Below are positions 51,459 through 60,420 of a stretch of 64,000 nt of DNA, in pieces; position 1 is the stretch's first letter, and the number at the start of each line of letters is the position of its first letter. Source of the DNA: JAIUNP01 sp020161975 (GTDB lineage Bacteria > Pseudomonadota > Alphaproteobacteria > Rhizobiales > Beijerinckiaceae). Where the stretch lies: assembly GCA_036745275.1 (NCBI GenBank), contig DAIOGK010000002.1, positions 124,001 to 188,000 of the forward strand. Reading direction: 5' to 3'. The translations under genes and the position numbers were made by a program. The notes below the pieces were generated by a model, which was given only the letters and a program-made list of their open reading frames with translations, ran no database searches and was not told where the DNA came from.

Positions 51459-52220
51459 TCAGGCATCCCTACGCGCCTTTTCTGCGAGCTCAGCAAGATA
51501 TCGACGCAATATGCCCGCTTCGGTGATGACGGCCGGAAAGGCGATACGGGCCGTGCGTTCGCCAGCGATGAGATCGATTCCTTCCGGGTCGACGCCGCTC
51601 ACCCGCCAGGGGCCTTTTTCCTGCCCGTCCAGCACGGTCGCATAGAGCTTCACAGCCGCCGCATGATCGGCGTTCATATGGGCGGTTGCACCGGCATCCA
51701 GCCCATCGAAGGCGGTGGCGATGTCGGCAGGCAGCAACACCTCCGCAGCTTCACCATCCCAGGCGCGGGCAAAGCCCCCGTTGAGATAGAGATGGGACGG
51801 CTCAAGCCGCCAGAAACCGAAGTCGGGGAAGTCGGCATAAAGCTCGGCCTTCGGATGGCGCGAGAGAAAGCGACGGCGGATGCGCTCACCCTCCGGGCCT
51901 TCGCGATCGACGCGGCGGGCACGGGCATTCAGCGTCAGGCGTGGATGGGCGAGCGGATCGCCCTTGCCGGTTTCGGCCAGCAGCAGGGAACACCGGGCAT
52001 CGGCCAGGATGTGCCGCGTATGGTGCGACAATCCTGAAATCAGGATAATCGGTGCACCGTCGATGTCGGTCGCGACCGAAACCAACGAGGCGAACGGAGT
52101 CCCCTCTCCCATCAGGGTTGCCAGCGTACCGGAACGGGTGAGACGCAACAGGCGGCGGGCCAGGGGAACCGGCATGAAGCCGGGGGCCATTTTTGCTGCC
52201 AATTCGGGATCAACTGCCAT
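51459..52220 (-). CDS. HugZ-like haem/flavin-fold protein (pyridoxamine oxidase family, DUF2470)
   Basis: A 253-residue protein with an N-terminal split-barrel (pyridoxamine-phosphate-oxidase-like: RSGTLATLMGEGTPFASLVSV, LSHHTRHILADARCSLLL) and a C-terminal DUF2470 domain with HMNADHAAAVKLY. HugZ-type proteins bind or degrade haem; the His-Asp-His patch fits, but many members have other roles. Start ATG at 52220 with GGAG 6 bp upstream. It lies between pckA and the divergent chvI. Confidence 0.8.
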   Translation of the reverse strand: MAVDPELAAKMAPGFMPVPLARRLLRLTRSGTLATLMGEGTPFASLVSVATDIDGAPIILISGLSHHTRHILADARCSLLLAETGKGDPLAHPRLTLNARARRVDREGPEGERIRRRFLSRHPKAELYADFPDFGFWRLEPSHLYLNGGFARAWDGEAAEVLLPADIATAFDGLDAGATAHMNADHAAAVKLYATVLDGQEKGPWRVSGVDPEGIDLIAGERTARIAFPAVITEAGILRRYLAELAEKARRDA

Positions 52221-52266
52221 CGTACGCTCCAAAAGAGGCTCCCCTCATCACCCAACATTGTGCCAA

Positions 52267-52287
52267 GGACAAGGCGACGAATTGTCC
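52267..52287. promoter_or_regulatory. inverted repeat in the chvI upstream region
   Basis: GGACAA (52267-52272) and TTGTCC (52282-52287), with 9 bp between, form a perfect inverted repeat directly in front of TTGACC (52290-52295), a possible -35 box of chvI. It may be an operator for auto-control or for the divergent HugZ-like gene. Seen in sequence; role inferred. Confidence 0.35.
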
Positions 52288-52400
52288 CTTGACCTTTGCC
52301 ACAATTCGGCCTGTGTTTGTTCGCAGAGTTGGCGCGCATACCGATCCCGGCCCCTGACAGGCCGGACCGTTGCGGCCGGGCCCAGCCGTACGAGGTTTTC

Positions 52401-53099
52401 ATGCCGACCATTGCTCTCGTTGATGACGACCGCAACATCCTCACGTCCGTTTCGATCGCGCTGGAGGCTGAGGGGTATCGCATCCAGACCTATACGGACG
52501 GCGCCAGTGCGCTCGATGGGCTGAAGCAAAATCCGCCGGATATGGCGATCTTCGACATCAAGATGCCACGCATGGACGGGATGGAGCTTTTGCGCCGCCT
52601 GCGCCAGAAATCCGACATGCCGGTGATCTTCCTGACCTCGAAAGACGAGGAAATCGACGAACTCTTCGGCCTCAAAATGGGGGCGGATGATTTCATCCGC
52701 AAACCCTTCTCGCAGCGACTGCTGGTGGAGCGCGTAAAGGCGGTGCTGCGCCGCGTCGGCGCCAAGGATGCGCCGCCGACCAAGGAATCCGATGCCAAGG
52801 CTCTCGAACGCGGGCTGTTGCGCATGGACCCGGAGCGTCACGCCTGCACCTGGAAGGGTGAGCCGGTGACGCTGACCGTGACCGAATTCCTGATCCTGCA
52901 AGCGCTCGCCCAGCGGCCCGGCGTCGTAAAAAGCCGCAACGCGCTGATGGATGCAGCCTATGACGACCAAGTTTATGTCGATGATCGGACGATTGACAGC
53001 CACATCAAGCGGCTGCGCAAGAAATTCAAGGTCGTCGACGATGATTTTGACATGATCGAGACGCTCTATGGCGTCGGCTACCGCTTCAAGGAAAGCTGA
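52401..53099 (+). CDS. chvI: response regulator ChvI
   Basis: OmpR-class response regulator, 232 residues. The receiver has DDD at residues 8-10, phospho-Asp52 in MAIFDIKMPRMDG and Lys in DDFIRKPFS; the DNA-binding winged helix has LTVTEFLILQALAQRPG and VDDRTIDSHIKRLRKKF. Together with ChvG it senses acid and cell-envelope stress and controls exopolysaccharide, motility and symbiosis or virulence genes in rhizobia and Brucella. Start ATG at 52401; longer starts lack support. It heads a six-gene stretch ending with ahcY. Confidence 0.95.
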   Translation: MPTIALVDDDRNILTSVSIALEAEGYRIQTYTDGASALDGLKQNPPDMAIFDIKMPRMDGMELLRRLRQKSDMPVIFLTSKDEEIDELFGLKMGADDFIRKPFSQRLLVERVKAVLRRVGAKDAPPTKESDAKALERGLLRMDPERHACTWKGEPVTLTVTEFLILQALAQRPGVVKSRNALMDAAYDDQVYVDDRTIDSHIKRLRKKFKVVDDDFDMIETLYGVGYRFKES

Positions 53100-53153
53100 T
53101 GTAGGTTCGGACGGCGGGTCCGGTTCTCCATCTGAAACCCGACGGACGTTCTC

Positions 53154-54938
53154 GTGCTCGACAGGAACCAACCACACCGGCAGGAAACGGCTGCCGCGAC
53201 ACCGGCCCGTTCCGGACTGGAGCGGACGGCTGCGCTGCGCGTCGGGCGGATCGGCATCCGCCGGCTGTGGCGCATGGTCTGGGGCAGCCTGTCCTCGACC
53301 GTGGCACGGCGCATCGTCCTGCTCAATCTCGGCGGTCTCCTTGCGCTGCTCGTCGGCTTTCTCTGGCTTAACCAGACGCGCGACAGCGTAATCGACGCGC
53401 GCGTGCAGAGCCTTTCGACGCAGGCCGAGATCATCGCGGCAGCGGTGGCTGCGTCCGCCACGGTCGAAACCGATGTGATCACGATCGATCCTGACAAACT
53501 TCTGCAACTTCAGGCGGGAGAAATCGCCGGCGCCATCGACGAATCGCAGTCGGCGCTCGAATTTTCAATTAATCCCGAGCGGGTCGCGCCGGTGCTGCGC
53601 CGTCTCGTCGGCCCCACCCGCAACCGGGCGCGCATCTTTGATCGGGACGGTCAGCAGGTGCTGGATACGCGGAGCTTCCAGTCGGCGGGCGAAATCCTCA
53701 AGCTCGATCTGCCGCCACCCGACATCGATGAATCCACCCTGTTCGAGCGGAGCTGGAGCGCCATCCGCCGCAGGGTCGGGCGCATGGACCTGCCGACGTA
53801 TGAGGATTCGACCAGCGGGCGCTCCTATCAGGAGGTCGTGCGGGCACTCTCCGGCATTCCGTCGAGCGTCGTCCGTGTGACCACCACCGGGCAGACCATC
53901 GTTTCCGTCGCTGTGCCGGTGAAAAAATTCCGCATGGTGCAGGGCGCGCTGATGCTGATGACACAGGAAGGCGACATTGACAGGGTGATTGCGGACGAGC
54001 GCATGAACATCCTGTTCGTGTTCGTCATCGCTGCCGGCGTCATGATGGTTCTGTCCTTTCTCATGGCCGGCACCATCGCCGAACCGCTGCGCCGGCTGGC
54101 TGCCGCCGCTGACCGGGTGCGGCGCGGTCCGCAGTCGCGGCAGGAGATCCCCGATTTTTCCGAACGCTCCGACGAGATTGGCCATCTCTCCGGCACATTG
54201 CGCGACATGACCCAGTCACTCTATTCGCGGATCGAAGCCATCGAGCGCTTCGCGGCGGATGTGGCGCATGAGCTCAAGAACCCGCTGACCTCGCTGCGCA
54301 GCGCTGTCGAAACCCTGCCCCTTGCCCGCACAGATGATTCGCGTAACCGGCTGATGGCGATCATCCAGCACGATGTGCGGCGTCTCGACCGGCTGATTAC
54401 CGATATTTCCTCCGCCTCACGGCTTGATGCTGAACTTGCGCGCCAGGAATCGGCGTCGATTGACGTCGAGCGCCTTCTGGAGGCGGTGGTGCGCCTTGCC
54501 GGCGACATCCCCCGCAATGATGGCGTCACCGTCTCGCTGAGGGTGGAGCCTGCCGCGGGCCGGGCTGCTTTCACCGTGCTTGGTCATGATTCGCGCCTCG
54601 TGCAGGTGCTCAACAATCTTATCGACAATGCCCGGTCCTTCTCACCGGAGGGGGGAGAGGTGCGGGTTTCCTGCCGGCGGCACGACGGTTTTGTTGACAT
54701 CATCGTCGATGATGACGGCCCGGGCATTCCCGACCATGCGCTGAAGCGGATCTTCGAACGCTTTTACACCGACAGACCGAATCAGAGGTTCGGGCAGAAT
54801 TCCGGCCTTGGTCTGTCGATCTCACAGCAGATCGTGGAAGCACACCGGGGTACGATCCGGGCCGAAAACCGCCTGAATGCCGATGGGTCGGTGGCCGGCG
54901 CGCGGTTCGTGGTCTCCTTGCCGGTTGAAACGCCATGA
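53154..54938 (+). CDS. chvG: sensor histidine kinase ChvG
   Basis: Membrane sensor kinase, 594 residues. Helices lie near residues 54-75 (IVLLNLGGLLALLVGFLWL) and 285-306, bounding a periplasmic domain of about 210 residues. A HAMP linker follows, then phospho-acceptor His372 in DVAHELKNPLTSL and an HATPase with NNLIDNARSFS, DDDGPGI and NSGLGLSISQQIV. GTG start at 53154. It overlaps hprK by ATGA, a coupling conserved in the order, that puts sensor and HPr kinase under one transcript. Confidence 0.95.
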   Translation: MLDRNQPHRQETAAATPARSGLERTAALRVGRIGIRRLWRMVWGSLSSTVARRIVLLNLGGLLALLVGFLWLNQTRDSVIDARVQSLSTQAEIIAAAVAASATVETDVITIDPDKLLQLQAGEIAGAIDESQSALEFSINPERVAPVLRRLVGPTRNRARIFDRDGQQVLDTRSFQSAGEILKLDLPPPDIDESTLFERSWSAIRRRVGRMDLPTYEDSTSGRSYQEVVRALSGIPSSVVRVTTTGQTIVSVAVPVKKFRMVQGALMLMTQEGDIDRVIADERMNILFVFVIAAGVMMVLSFLMAGTIAEPLRRLAAAADRVRRGPQSRQEIPDFSERSDEIGHLSGTLRDMTQSLYSRIEAIERFAADVAHELKNPLTSLRSAVETLPLARTDDSRNRLMAIIQHDVRRLDRLITDISSASRLDAELARQESASIDVERLLEAVVRLAGDIPRNDGVTVSLRVEPAAGRAAFTVLGHDSRLVQVLNNLIDNARSFSPEGGEVRVSCRRHDGFVDIIVDDDGPGIPDHALKRIFERFYTDRPNQRFGQNSGLGLSISQQIVEAHRGTIRAENRLNADGSVAGARFVVSLPVETP

Positions 54939-55393
54939 TCAAGGATGCGGGATCCTCGATCCACGCGACCGCCGTCGTTCTCGGCGAACAGGCCGTTCTG
55001 ATCACCGGAGCCTCCGGAACCGGCAAATCCCGCCTCGCCCGGCGTCTGATCGCACTGGTAAGGGAACGCGGTGGCCATGCAGCATTGATTGGCGATGACC
55101 GCATCCACCTGACATGTGCTGACGGACGGCTTGTTGCGCGCGGACATTCTGCCATTCGCGGACTTCTGGAAGTGCGGGGTGTCGGCATCCTGCCCATGCC
55201 CCACGCCCTGGCAGGGGTGGTCACCCTGGTTGTGCAGCTCGACCCTGATGCGGCGCCCCGCCTGCCTGAACCGGATGCGCACCGGCATCTCGCTGGCCTT
55301 CGCCTGCCGCTGCTGCGCCTTGCGGCCAGTTCTTCGTCCGAGGATAATGCACGGCTGGTGCTGGCACATCCGGCCACCACAGCGAAACCTTGA
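54935..55393 (+). CDS. hprK: HPr kinase/phosphorylase, short alphaproteobacterial form
   Basis: Phosphorylates HPr on a serine. At 152 residues it has only the C-terminal kinase domain of the family (others exceed 300). Walker A is GASGTGKS at 25-32, then LIGDDRIHL and the HprK signature IRGLLEVRGVGIL, which carries the capping residues. Its start overlaps the chvG stop, and its substrate HPr is encoded two genes on. Confidence 0.93.
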   Translation: MIKDAGSSIHATAVVLGEQAVLITGASGTGKSRLARRLIALVRERGGHAALIGDDRIHLTCADGRLVARGHSAIRGLLEVRGVGILPMPHALAGVVTLVVQLDPDAAPRLPEPDAHRHLAGLRLPLLRLAASSSSEDNARLVLAHPATTAKP

Positions 55394-55491
55394 AGAATTC
55401 CAGATTTTTCTTGAACTTTTTGTGGCATCGAACAAGATGGCCCCCTTTTTGAAACCGGCTCCGACTTGAGCCGGATGTTCAGGGTCGAGAC

Positions 55492-55893
55492 ATGATCGGT
55501 ATGGTTCTCGTGAGCCATGGGCGCCTCGCGACAGAGTTCAAGGCGGCTATGGAGCACGTTGTCGGGCCGCAGAAGCAGGTGGAAACCATCTGCATCGGGC
55601 CCGAGGATGATATGGAAATGCGTCGCAAGGAGATCGTCGAGGCGATTCATGCGGTCAATTCCGGAGATGGCGTTGTGGTGCTGACAGACATGTTCGGCGG
55701 CACACCGTCCAATCTGGCGATTTCCGCAATGAACGGTTCGACCGTCGAGGTGGTCGCCGGAATCAATCTGCCAATGCTGGTCAAGCTCGCCTCGCTGCGC
55801 GAAGGCTTCGCGCTGGAGCAGGCTGTCGTCAGGGCGCAGGAAGCCGGCAAGAAATACATCAACATCGCCAGCAAGGTGCTGCAAGGCAAATGA
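55492..55893 (+). CDS. PTS EIIA protein of the mannose family
   Basis: A 133-residue EIIA-Man domain protein. The phosphorylatable His9 lies in VLVSHG, followed by VVVLTDMFGGTPSNLA. No EIIB or EIIC is near, so it is a regulatory phosphotransfer protein rather than part of sugar uptake, as in other alphaproteobacteria. Often named ManX or EIIA-Ntr-like component. Overlaps HPr by ATGA. Confidence 0.92.
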   Translation: MIGMVLVSHGRLATEFKAAMEHVVGPQKQVETICIGPEDDMEMRRKEIVEAIHAVNSGDGVVVLTDMFGGTPSNLAISAMNGSTVEVVAGINLPMLVKLASLREGFALEQAVVRAQEAGKKYINIASKVLQGK

Positions 55894-56204
55894 GCACTCC
55901 TGAACCGTGCCCTGACGAGACCCTCCCTGACGGCGCGGTGGTGCGCGTCCTGCCGATCATCAATCGCAAGGGGCTGCACGCCCGTGCATCGGCAAAATTC
56001 GTGCAATGCGCGGAAAAGTTCACGTCCGAGATCACCGTGCACCGCTGCGGCGAAACGGTCGGCGGCACCTCGATCATGGGCCTGCTCACGCTCGCGGCAG
56101 CGCAGGGGACGACCATCACCGTGGCAGCGGTGGGCGATGATGCCGATGCGGCTCTCGGCGCCATTGCCGACCTCCTCGCCAACCGCTTCGGCGAGGACGA
56201 GTAA
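55890..56204 (+). CDS. ptsH: HPr phosphocarrier protein
   Basis: A 104-residue HPr with a non-conserved N-terminal extension of about 15 residues. His30 in NRKGLHARAS takes phosphate from EI; Ser61 in GGTSIMGLL is 31 residues further, matching the His15/Ser46 spacing of typical HPr and thus the HprK target. It ends a tight chvG-hprK-EIIA-HPr run. EI (ptsP) is not in the window. Confidence 0.95.
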   Translation: MSTPEPCPDETLPDGAVVRVLPIINRKGLHARASAKFVQCAEKFTSEITVHRCGETVGGTSIMGLLTLAAAQGTTITVAAVGDDADAALGAIADLLANRFGEDE

Positions 56205-56268
56205 GCCCGGGCTTCCGCCCTCCCCATGCCGCCGCATCGTATCATGCGGAGCGCAGAGGATATCACAC

Positions 56269-56292
56269 ATAAAGATTTCCTTATATCTTTAT
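56269..56292 (+). promoter_or_regulatory. candidate SahR-type operator upstream of ahcY
   Basis: ATAAAGATTTCCTTAT (56269-56284) is near-palindromic, and a third half-site, ATCTTTAT, follows directly (56285-56292), giving a perfect ATAAAGAT/ATCTTTAT pair around an 8-bp spacer. From memory, ATAAAGATATCTTTAT-like sites upstream of ahcY and met genes are bound by SahR, an ArsR-family regulator that senses S-adenosylhomocysteine; the first 16 bp agree with that at 14 positions. The site lies 68-91 bp before the ahcY start. Confidence 0.5.
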
Positions 56293-56359
56293 TGCAGCAA
56301 TCCACGGCTGCTGGTATAGCGCGCTCAATCTCGTTTTTCCGATCATGGATGGATGCGCA

Positions 56360-57760
56360 ATGAGCAAAGACTATATCGTCAAGGACATCAGCCTCGCCGC
56401 TTTCGGTCGCAAGGAGATCGAGCTCGCAGAAACCGAAATGCCAGGCCTGATGGCCATTCGCGCCGAATATGGCCCGAAGCAGCCGCTCAAGGGCGCGCGC
56501 ATCGCCGGCTCGCTCCACATGACGATCCAGACCGCTGTGCTGATCGAGACGCTGAAGGCTCTCGGCGCCGACATCCGCTGGGTCTCCTGCAACATCTTCT
56601 CGACGCAGGATCACGCCGCCGCTGCGATTGCCGCCGCCGGCATTCCGGTGTTCGCCTACAAGGGCGAGACGCTGGAAGAGTACTGGGACTACACCGCCAA
56701 GTTGTTCGACTGGCATGGCGGCGGCGTTCCGAACATGATCCTCGATGATGGCGGCGATGCCACCATGCTCGTCCACTACGGCCTGCGCGCCGAGCAGGGC
56801 GATGTTGCCTTCCTCGACAAGCCGGGATCGGAAGAAGAGGTGATCTTCTTCAAGCTGATCAAGCGCCTCCTCAAGGAGAAACCGAAGGGTTGGTTCGCCG
56901 AGGTTGCCAAGTCGATCCGGGGCGTCTCCGAAGAGACGACCACCGGCGTTCACCGCCTTTACCAGCTTGCCGAGAAGGGCAAGCTGCTGTTCCCGGCGAT
57001 CAACGTCAACGATTCGGTCACCAAGTCGAAGTTCGACAACCTCTATGGCTGCCGCGAGTCGCTGGTCGACGCGCTGCGCCGTGGCACAGACGTGATGATG
57101 GCCGGCAAGGTCGCCTTCGTCGCGGGCTTCGGCGATGTCGGAAAGGGATCTGCCGCCTCGCTCCGTCAGGCCGGCTGCCGCGTCATCGTTTCGGAGGTCG
57201 ATCCGATCTGCGCTCTGCAGGCGGCGATGGAAGGCTATGAGGTCGCCCCGATCGAGGATGCGTTCTCGCGCGCCGATATCTATGTCACGGCCACCGGCAA
57301 CAAGGACATCATCACCGTCGATCACATGCGGCAGATGAAGGATCGGGCCATCGTCTGCAATATCGGCCATTTCGACAACGAAATTCAGGTCGCTGGCCTG
57401 AAGAATTTCAAGTGGACGAACATCAAGCCGCAGGTGGACGAAATCGAGTTTCCGAAGGGCAACCGCATCATCCTTCTGTCGGAAGGCCGGCTGGTGAACC
57501 TCGGCAACGCCATGGGCCACCCCTCGTTCGTCATGTCCTCATCGTTCTCGAACCAGACGCTGGCGCAGATCGAACTGTGGGCCAACCCCGGCAAGTACGA
57601 GAAGAAGGTCTACACCCTGCCCAAGTTGCTCGACGAGAAGGTGGCAGCGCTGCATCTCGACAAGCTCGGGGTCAAGCTGACGAAGATGACCAAGGAACAG
57701 GCCGATTACATCGGCGTGCCGGAAAAGGGCCCCTTCAAGCCCGATCACTACCGCTACTGA
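56360..57760 (+). CDS. ahcY: adenosylhomocysteinase
   Basis: Hydrolyses S-adenosylhomocysteine to adenosine and homocysteine in the methyl cycle. The 466-residue protein has SLHMTIQTAVLIETL, SCNIFSTQDHAAAA, the NAD loop VAGFGDVGKGSA, SEVDPICALQA, and the conserved C-terminal KPDHYRY. It has the roughly 40-residue insertion common in proteobacterial enzymes. Start ATG at 56360; ATG at 56345 is possible. A strong terminator follows it. Confidence 0.97.
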   Translation: MSKDYIVKDISLAAFGRKEIELAETEMPGLMAIRAEYGPKQPLKGARIAGSLHMTIQTAVLIETLKALGADIRWVSCNIFSTQDHAAAAIAAAGIPVFAYKGETLEEYWDYTAKLFDWHGGGVPNMILDDGGDATMLVHYGLRAEQGDVAFLDKPGSEEEVIFFKLIKRLLKEKPKGWFAEVAKSIRGVSEETTTGVHRLYQLAEKGKLLFPAINVNDSVTKSKFDNLYGCRESLVDALRRGTDVMMAGKVAFVAGFGDVGKGSAASLRQAGCRVIVSEVDPICALQAAMEGYEVAPIEDAFSRADIYVTATGNKDIITVDHMRQMKDRAIVCNIGHFDNEIQVAGLKNFKWTNIKPQVDEIEFPKGNRIILLSEGRLVNLGNAMGHPSFVMSSSFSNQTLAQIELWANPGKYEKKVYTLPKLLDEKVAALHLDKLGVKLTKMTKEQADYIGVPEKGPFKPDHYRY

Positions 57761-57787
57761 TCATTTCAGCGGCATCGGCGACACAGG

Positions 57788-57827
57788 ACGCGCGTCCCAA
57801 AACGGGGCGCGCGTTTTTTCTTTTTTA
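57788..57827 (+). terminator. intrinsic terminator of ahcY
   Basis: Stem ACGCGCGTCCC (57788-57798) pairs with GGGGCGCGCGT (57804-57814) with one G-T wobble, loop AAAAC, followed by TTTTTTCTTTTTT. Typical Rho-independent terminator, 28 bp after the stop codon. Confidence 0.9.
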
Positions 57828-57920
57828 ACCCCTTCCTGACCGAGTCATGGGGCGATTACATTGGGACTGATTCGGGCGCGTCCCTGCCCGAAACCCGAGG
57901 GCGAGAAACGGGAGCGGGGC

Positions 57921-60419
57921 ATGGCCCGACGGCCATTGAACAGCAAGATCGGACGATTGCCCGCCAGTTGGCCGGGTTCCGGGCGTGTCGTTGCCATTGC
58001 GGGCGGGGCGATGCTCGTGCCGGCGGTTGCGCTTGCGCAGGACGACAGCGGGCTGCGGCTGATGACGGCCAGGCTCGATTCGATGCGCTTTGACCTCAGC
58101 GGTCCGCTTGGGCTGCTGATGATCGGTCTTGCCATTTTTGCCGCGACCATTGCCATTCTGCACGTCCGCGCGCGTCGTCTCTGGAACGAGCAGTTCGAGG
58201 CACAGCGCGCAACGGTGGCGGACCTGCAAAGCCGCGCCGACCGTGCGGCCCTGTTCATGGGCGCAGAACCGCAGTTCTTTGTCAGTTGGGACGGGCCGGC
58301 GGGCACGCCCGAGCATGACGGCGATCCCACCGTTGTCGGCGAAGGCATGACCTCGGCACGGGCGCTCAACTTCAACGAATGGCTGCCGCTGCACGAAAAG
58401 CAACGGCTGGACGCCGCAGTTATCGAACTCAGAGCCAGTGGACAGCGCTTCAATCTGCAACTGAACGGGCTTGGCGGCGCGCTGATCGAGGCCAATGGCC
58501 AGGCTGTCGCAGGCCGGGTCGTGATGCGGCTACGGTCGGTTTCCGGCGAGCGGCTGGAGGTCGTGCGCCTTGCGGACCGGCTCGCGCGCGTGACCACCAC
58601 GATGGACGCGCTCAAAGCCATGCTGGATGACATTCCCCAGCCGGTCTGGCTGCGCAACCGGAGCGGCAAGCTCGCGTGGGTCAATGCCGCCTATGTCCGG
58701 GCGGTGGAAGGGACCAGCGCAGAGGACGTGATCGAGCGCTCGGCCGACCTTCTGGAAAGCCAGACGCTTCAGGAGATCAGCGCGGCCCGCAGCCGTGGGG
58801 AAGCCTGGCGCGGGAAGGCGCAGGTGGTGGTTGCCGGCGACCGCAGGGTCATGGATGTGGTCGATGTCGCCTCGCCCGGCGGATCGTCCGGCGGACTTGC
58901 GGTCGATGTCACGGCCCTTGATCTGATGCGCCGCGATTTCGAGGAGCAAAGCGCTGCCCATGTGCGCACGCTGGACCAGATGCCCACGGCCATCGCGCTG
59001 TTCGATGCGAGCCAGCGGCTGGTTTTCTACAACCGGGCTTTCAACATGCTCTGGCAACTCGATCCGCGTTTCCTCAAGAGCGGGCCGACGCATATGGTCC
59101 TGCTCGACCGGTTGCGGGATGACGGGAAACTGCCGGAACAGACCGATTTCCGGGCATGGAAACAGGGGTTGCAGCAGAGCTTTCAGTCAAACGAGCCGCT
59201 GGAGGACATCTGGCTGTTGCCCGGCGGCCGCTCCTTGCGCGTCGTCACCAGCCCAAGCACGGCGGGCAGCGTGACTTACATGTTCAGCGACATCACCGAA
59301 CAGATGCATCTGGCGCAGGATTACAATCGCCTTGCCGAGATGCAGGGCGAAACGCTGGACGCGCTGACCGAGGGGGTCGCTCTGTTCGGCTCCAATGGCC
59401 GGCTGAGGCTGCGGAACCCGGCGTTTGCCAGCCTCTGGGAACTCGATGGCGCGCAATTGTCGGCTGACATGCATATCGATGAGGTCACGCGCCTCTGCCC
59501 TCCTGAAACCCACGCCATCTGGGCCGATCTCAAGTCTGCCGTCTGCGGGCTTGGCGAGGCCCGTGTCAACAAGACCCATGAACTCAGGACTCGCGCCGGC
59601 AAGGTGCTGCAACTGTCGCTGACGCCGCTGCCGGAAGGCGCCTCACTGCTGACCATCGAGGATGTGACCTCGACGGTCACAGCGGCCAAGATGCTTTCCG
59701 AACGCAATCAGGCCCTTGAATCGGCGGCCGCTTTCAAGTCCGAGTTCATCCACAATGTCTCGTTTGAACTCCGGCTGCCGCTGACCAGCGTCGTCGGCAT
59801 CGCGCAGCTGTTGGCCACCGGCACCGCCGGGCCACTGAACGAGCGCCAGCGCGGCTATGCAACCGATCTGATGCGCGCGACGGATGCGGTCCTGGCGCTG
59901 ATCAACGATATTCTCGACCTTGCCAGCATCGATTCCTCCGGCCTTGATCTCAAGGTCGGCCGGGTCGATCTCTACAAGTCGATCGAGGAAGCATCGACCG
60001 GGCTCAAGGACCGGCTGGGTGGGGCGGGCGTCAACATGCGCCTCAGGATCGCGCAGAATGTGGGTGGCGTGCTCGGCGATGAGCGGCGCATCCGGCAGAT
60101 CCTGTTCAACCTGCTGGCCAATGCGGTCGCCTGCTCTGACCCCGGCGACACCGTGCTGCTCACCGCCGACCGCAGCAACGACCGCATTATCATCCGCACC
60201 ATCGATCGCGGCTCGACCGCGCTGACAGGGGATCCCGGTCTTGGCGTCGATGCCAAGCGGCGCATGGAGCGGGGCCAGAACATCCGCCTGTCCATTGTTC
60301 AATCGCTGGTGGAACTGCACCACGGACAGTTGCTGGTCGAAGGGCGGCCCGATGGTATGCGGCAGGTCGTCTGCATCCTGCCGGCAGCCGCGCCGGACCT
60401 TCAGAAAGCGGCGAGCTGA
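57921..60419 (+). CDS. divL: DivL-like PAS sensor pseudokinase
   Basis: An 832-residue protein with two N-terminal hydrophobic segments (about 24-40 and 62-82), then three PAS-like units (near LDDIPQPVWLRNRSGKLAWVN, LDQMPTAIALFDASQRLVFYN and LDALTEGVALFGSNGRLRL), then a HisKA-like domain and a HATPase-like domain. The H-box reads NVSFELRLPLTSV, with Phe615 in place of the phospho-acceptor His (Caulobacter DivL has Tyr). The ATP lid motifs are eroded: DRGSTAL for DxGxG and GQNIRLSIV for the GxGLGL box. Likely a signalling scaffold in the CckA-CtrA cell-cycle path, by analogy to DivL. ATG at 57921 has GGAG 6 bp upstream. Confidence 0.8.
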   Translation: MARRPLNSKIGRLPASWPGSGRVVAIAGGAMLVPAVALAQDDSGLRLMTARLDSMRFDLSGPLGLLMIGLAIFAATIAILHVRARRLWNEQFEAQRATVADLQSRADRAALFMGAEPQFFVSWDGPAGTPEHDGDPTVVGEGMTSARALNFNEWLPLHEKQRLDAAVIELRASGQRFNLQLNGLGGALIEANGQAVAGRVVMRLRSVSGERLEVVRLADRLARVTTTMDALKAMLDDIPQPVWLRNRSGKLAWVNAAYVRAVEGTSAEDVIERSADLLESQTLQEISAARSRGEAWRGKAQVVVAGDRRVMDVVDVASPGGSSGGLAVDVTALDLMRRDFEEQSAAHVRTLDQMPTAIALFDASQRLVFYNRAFNMLWQLDPRFLKSGPTHMVLLDRLRDDGKLPEQTDFRAWKQGLQQSFQSNEPLEDIWLLPGGRSLRVVTSPSTAGSVTYMFSDITEQMHLAQDYNRLAEMQGETLDALTEGVALFGSNGRLRLRNPAFASLWELDGAQLSADMHIDEVTRLCPPETHAIWADLKSAVCGLGEARVNKTHELRTRAGKVLQLSLTPLPEGASLLTIEDVTSTVTAAKMLSERNQALESAAAFKSEFIHNVSFELRLPLTSVVGIAQLLATGTAGPLNERQRGYATDLMRATDAVLALINDILDLASIDSSGLDLKVGRVDLYKSIEEASTGLKDRLGGAGVNMRLRIAQNVGGVLGDERRIRQILFNLLANAVACSDPGDTVLLTADRSNDRIIIRTIDRGSTALTGDPGLGVDAKRRMERGQNIRLSIVQSLVELHHGQLLVEGRPDGMRQVVCILPAAAPDLQKAAS

Positions 60420-60420
60420 C

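Noticed and set aside
56205..56344. SAM/SAH riboswitch upstream of ahcY
   Set aside because: The gap is short and lacks the conserved riboswitch core; the visible palindrome looks like a protein binding site instead.
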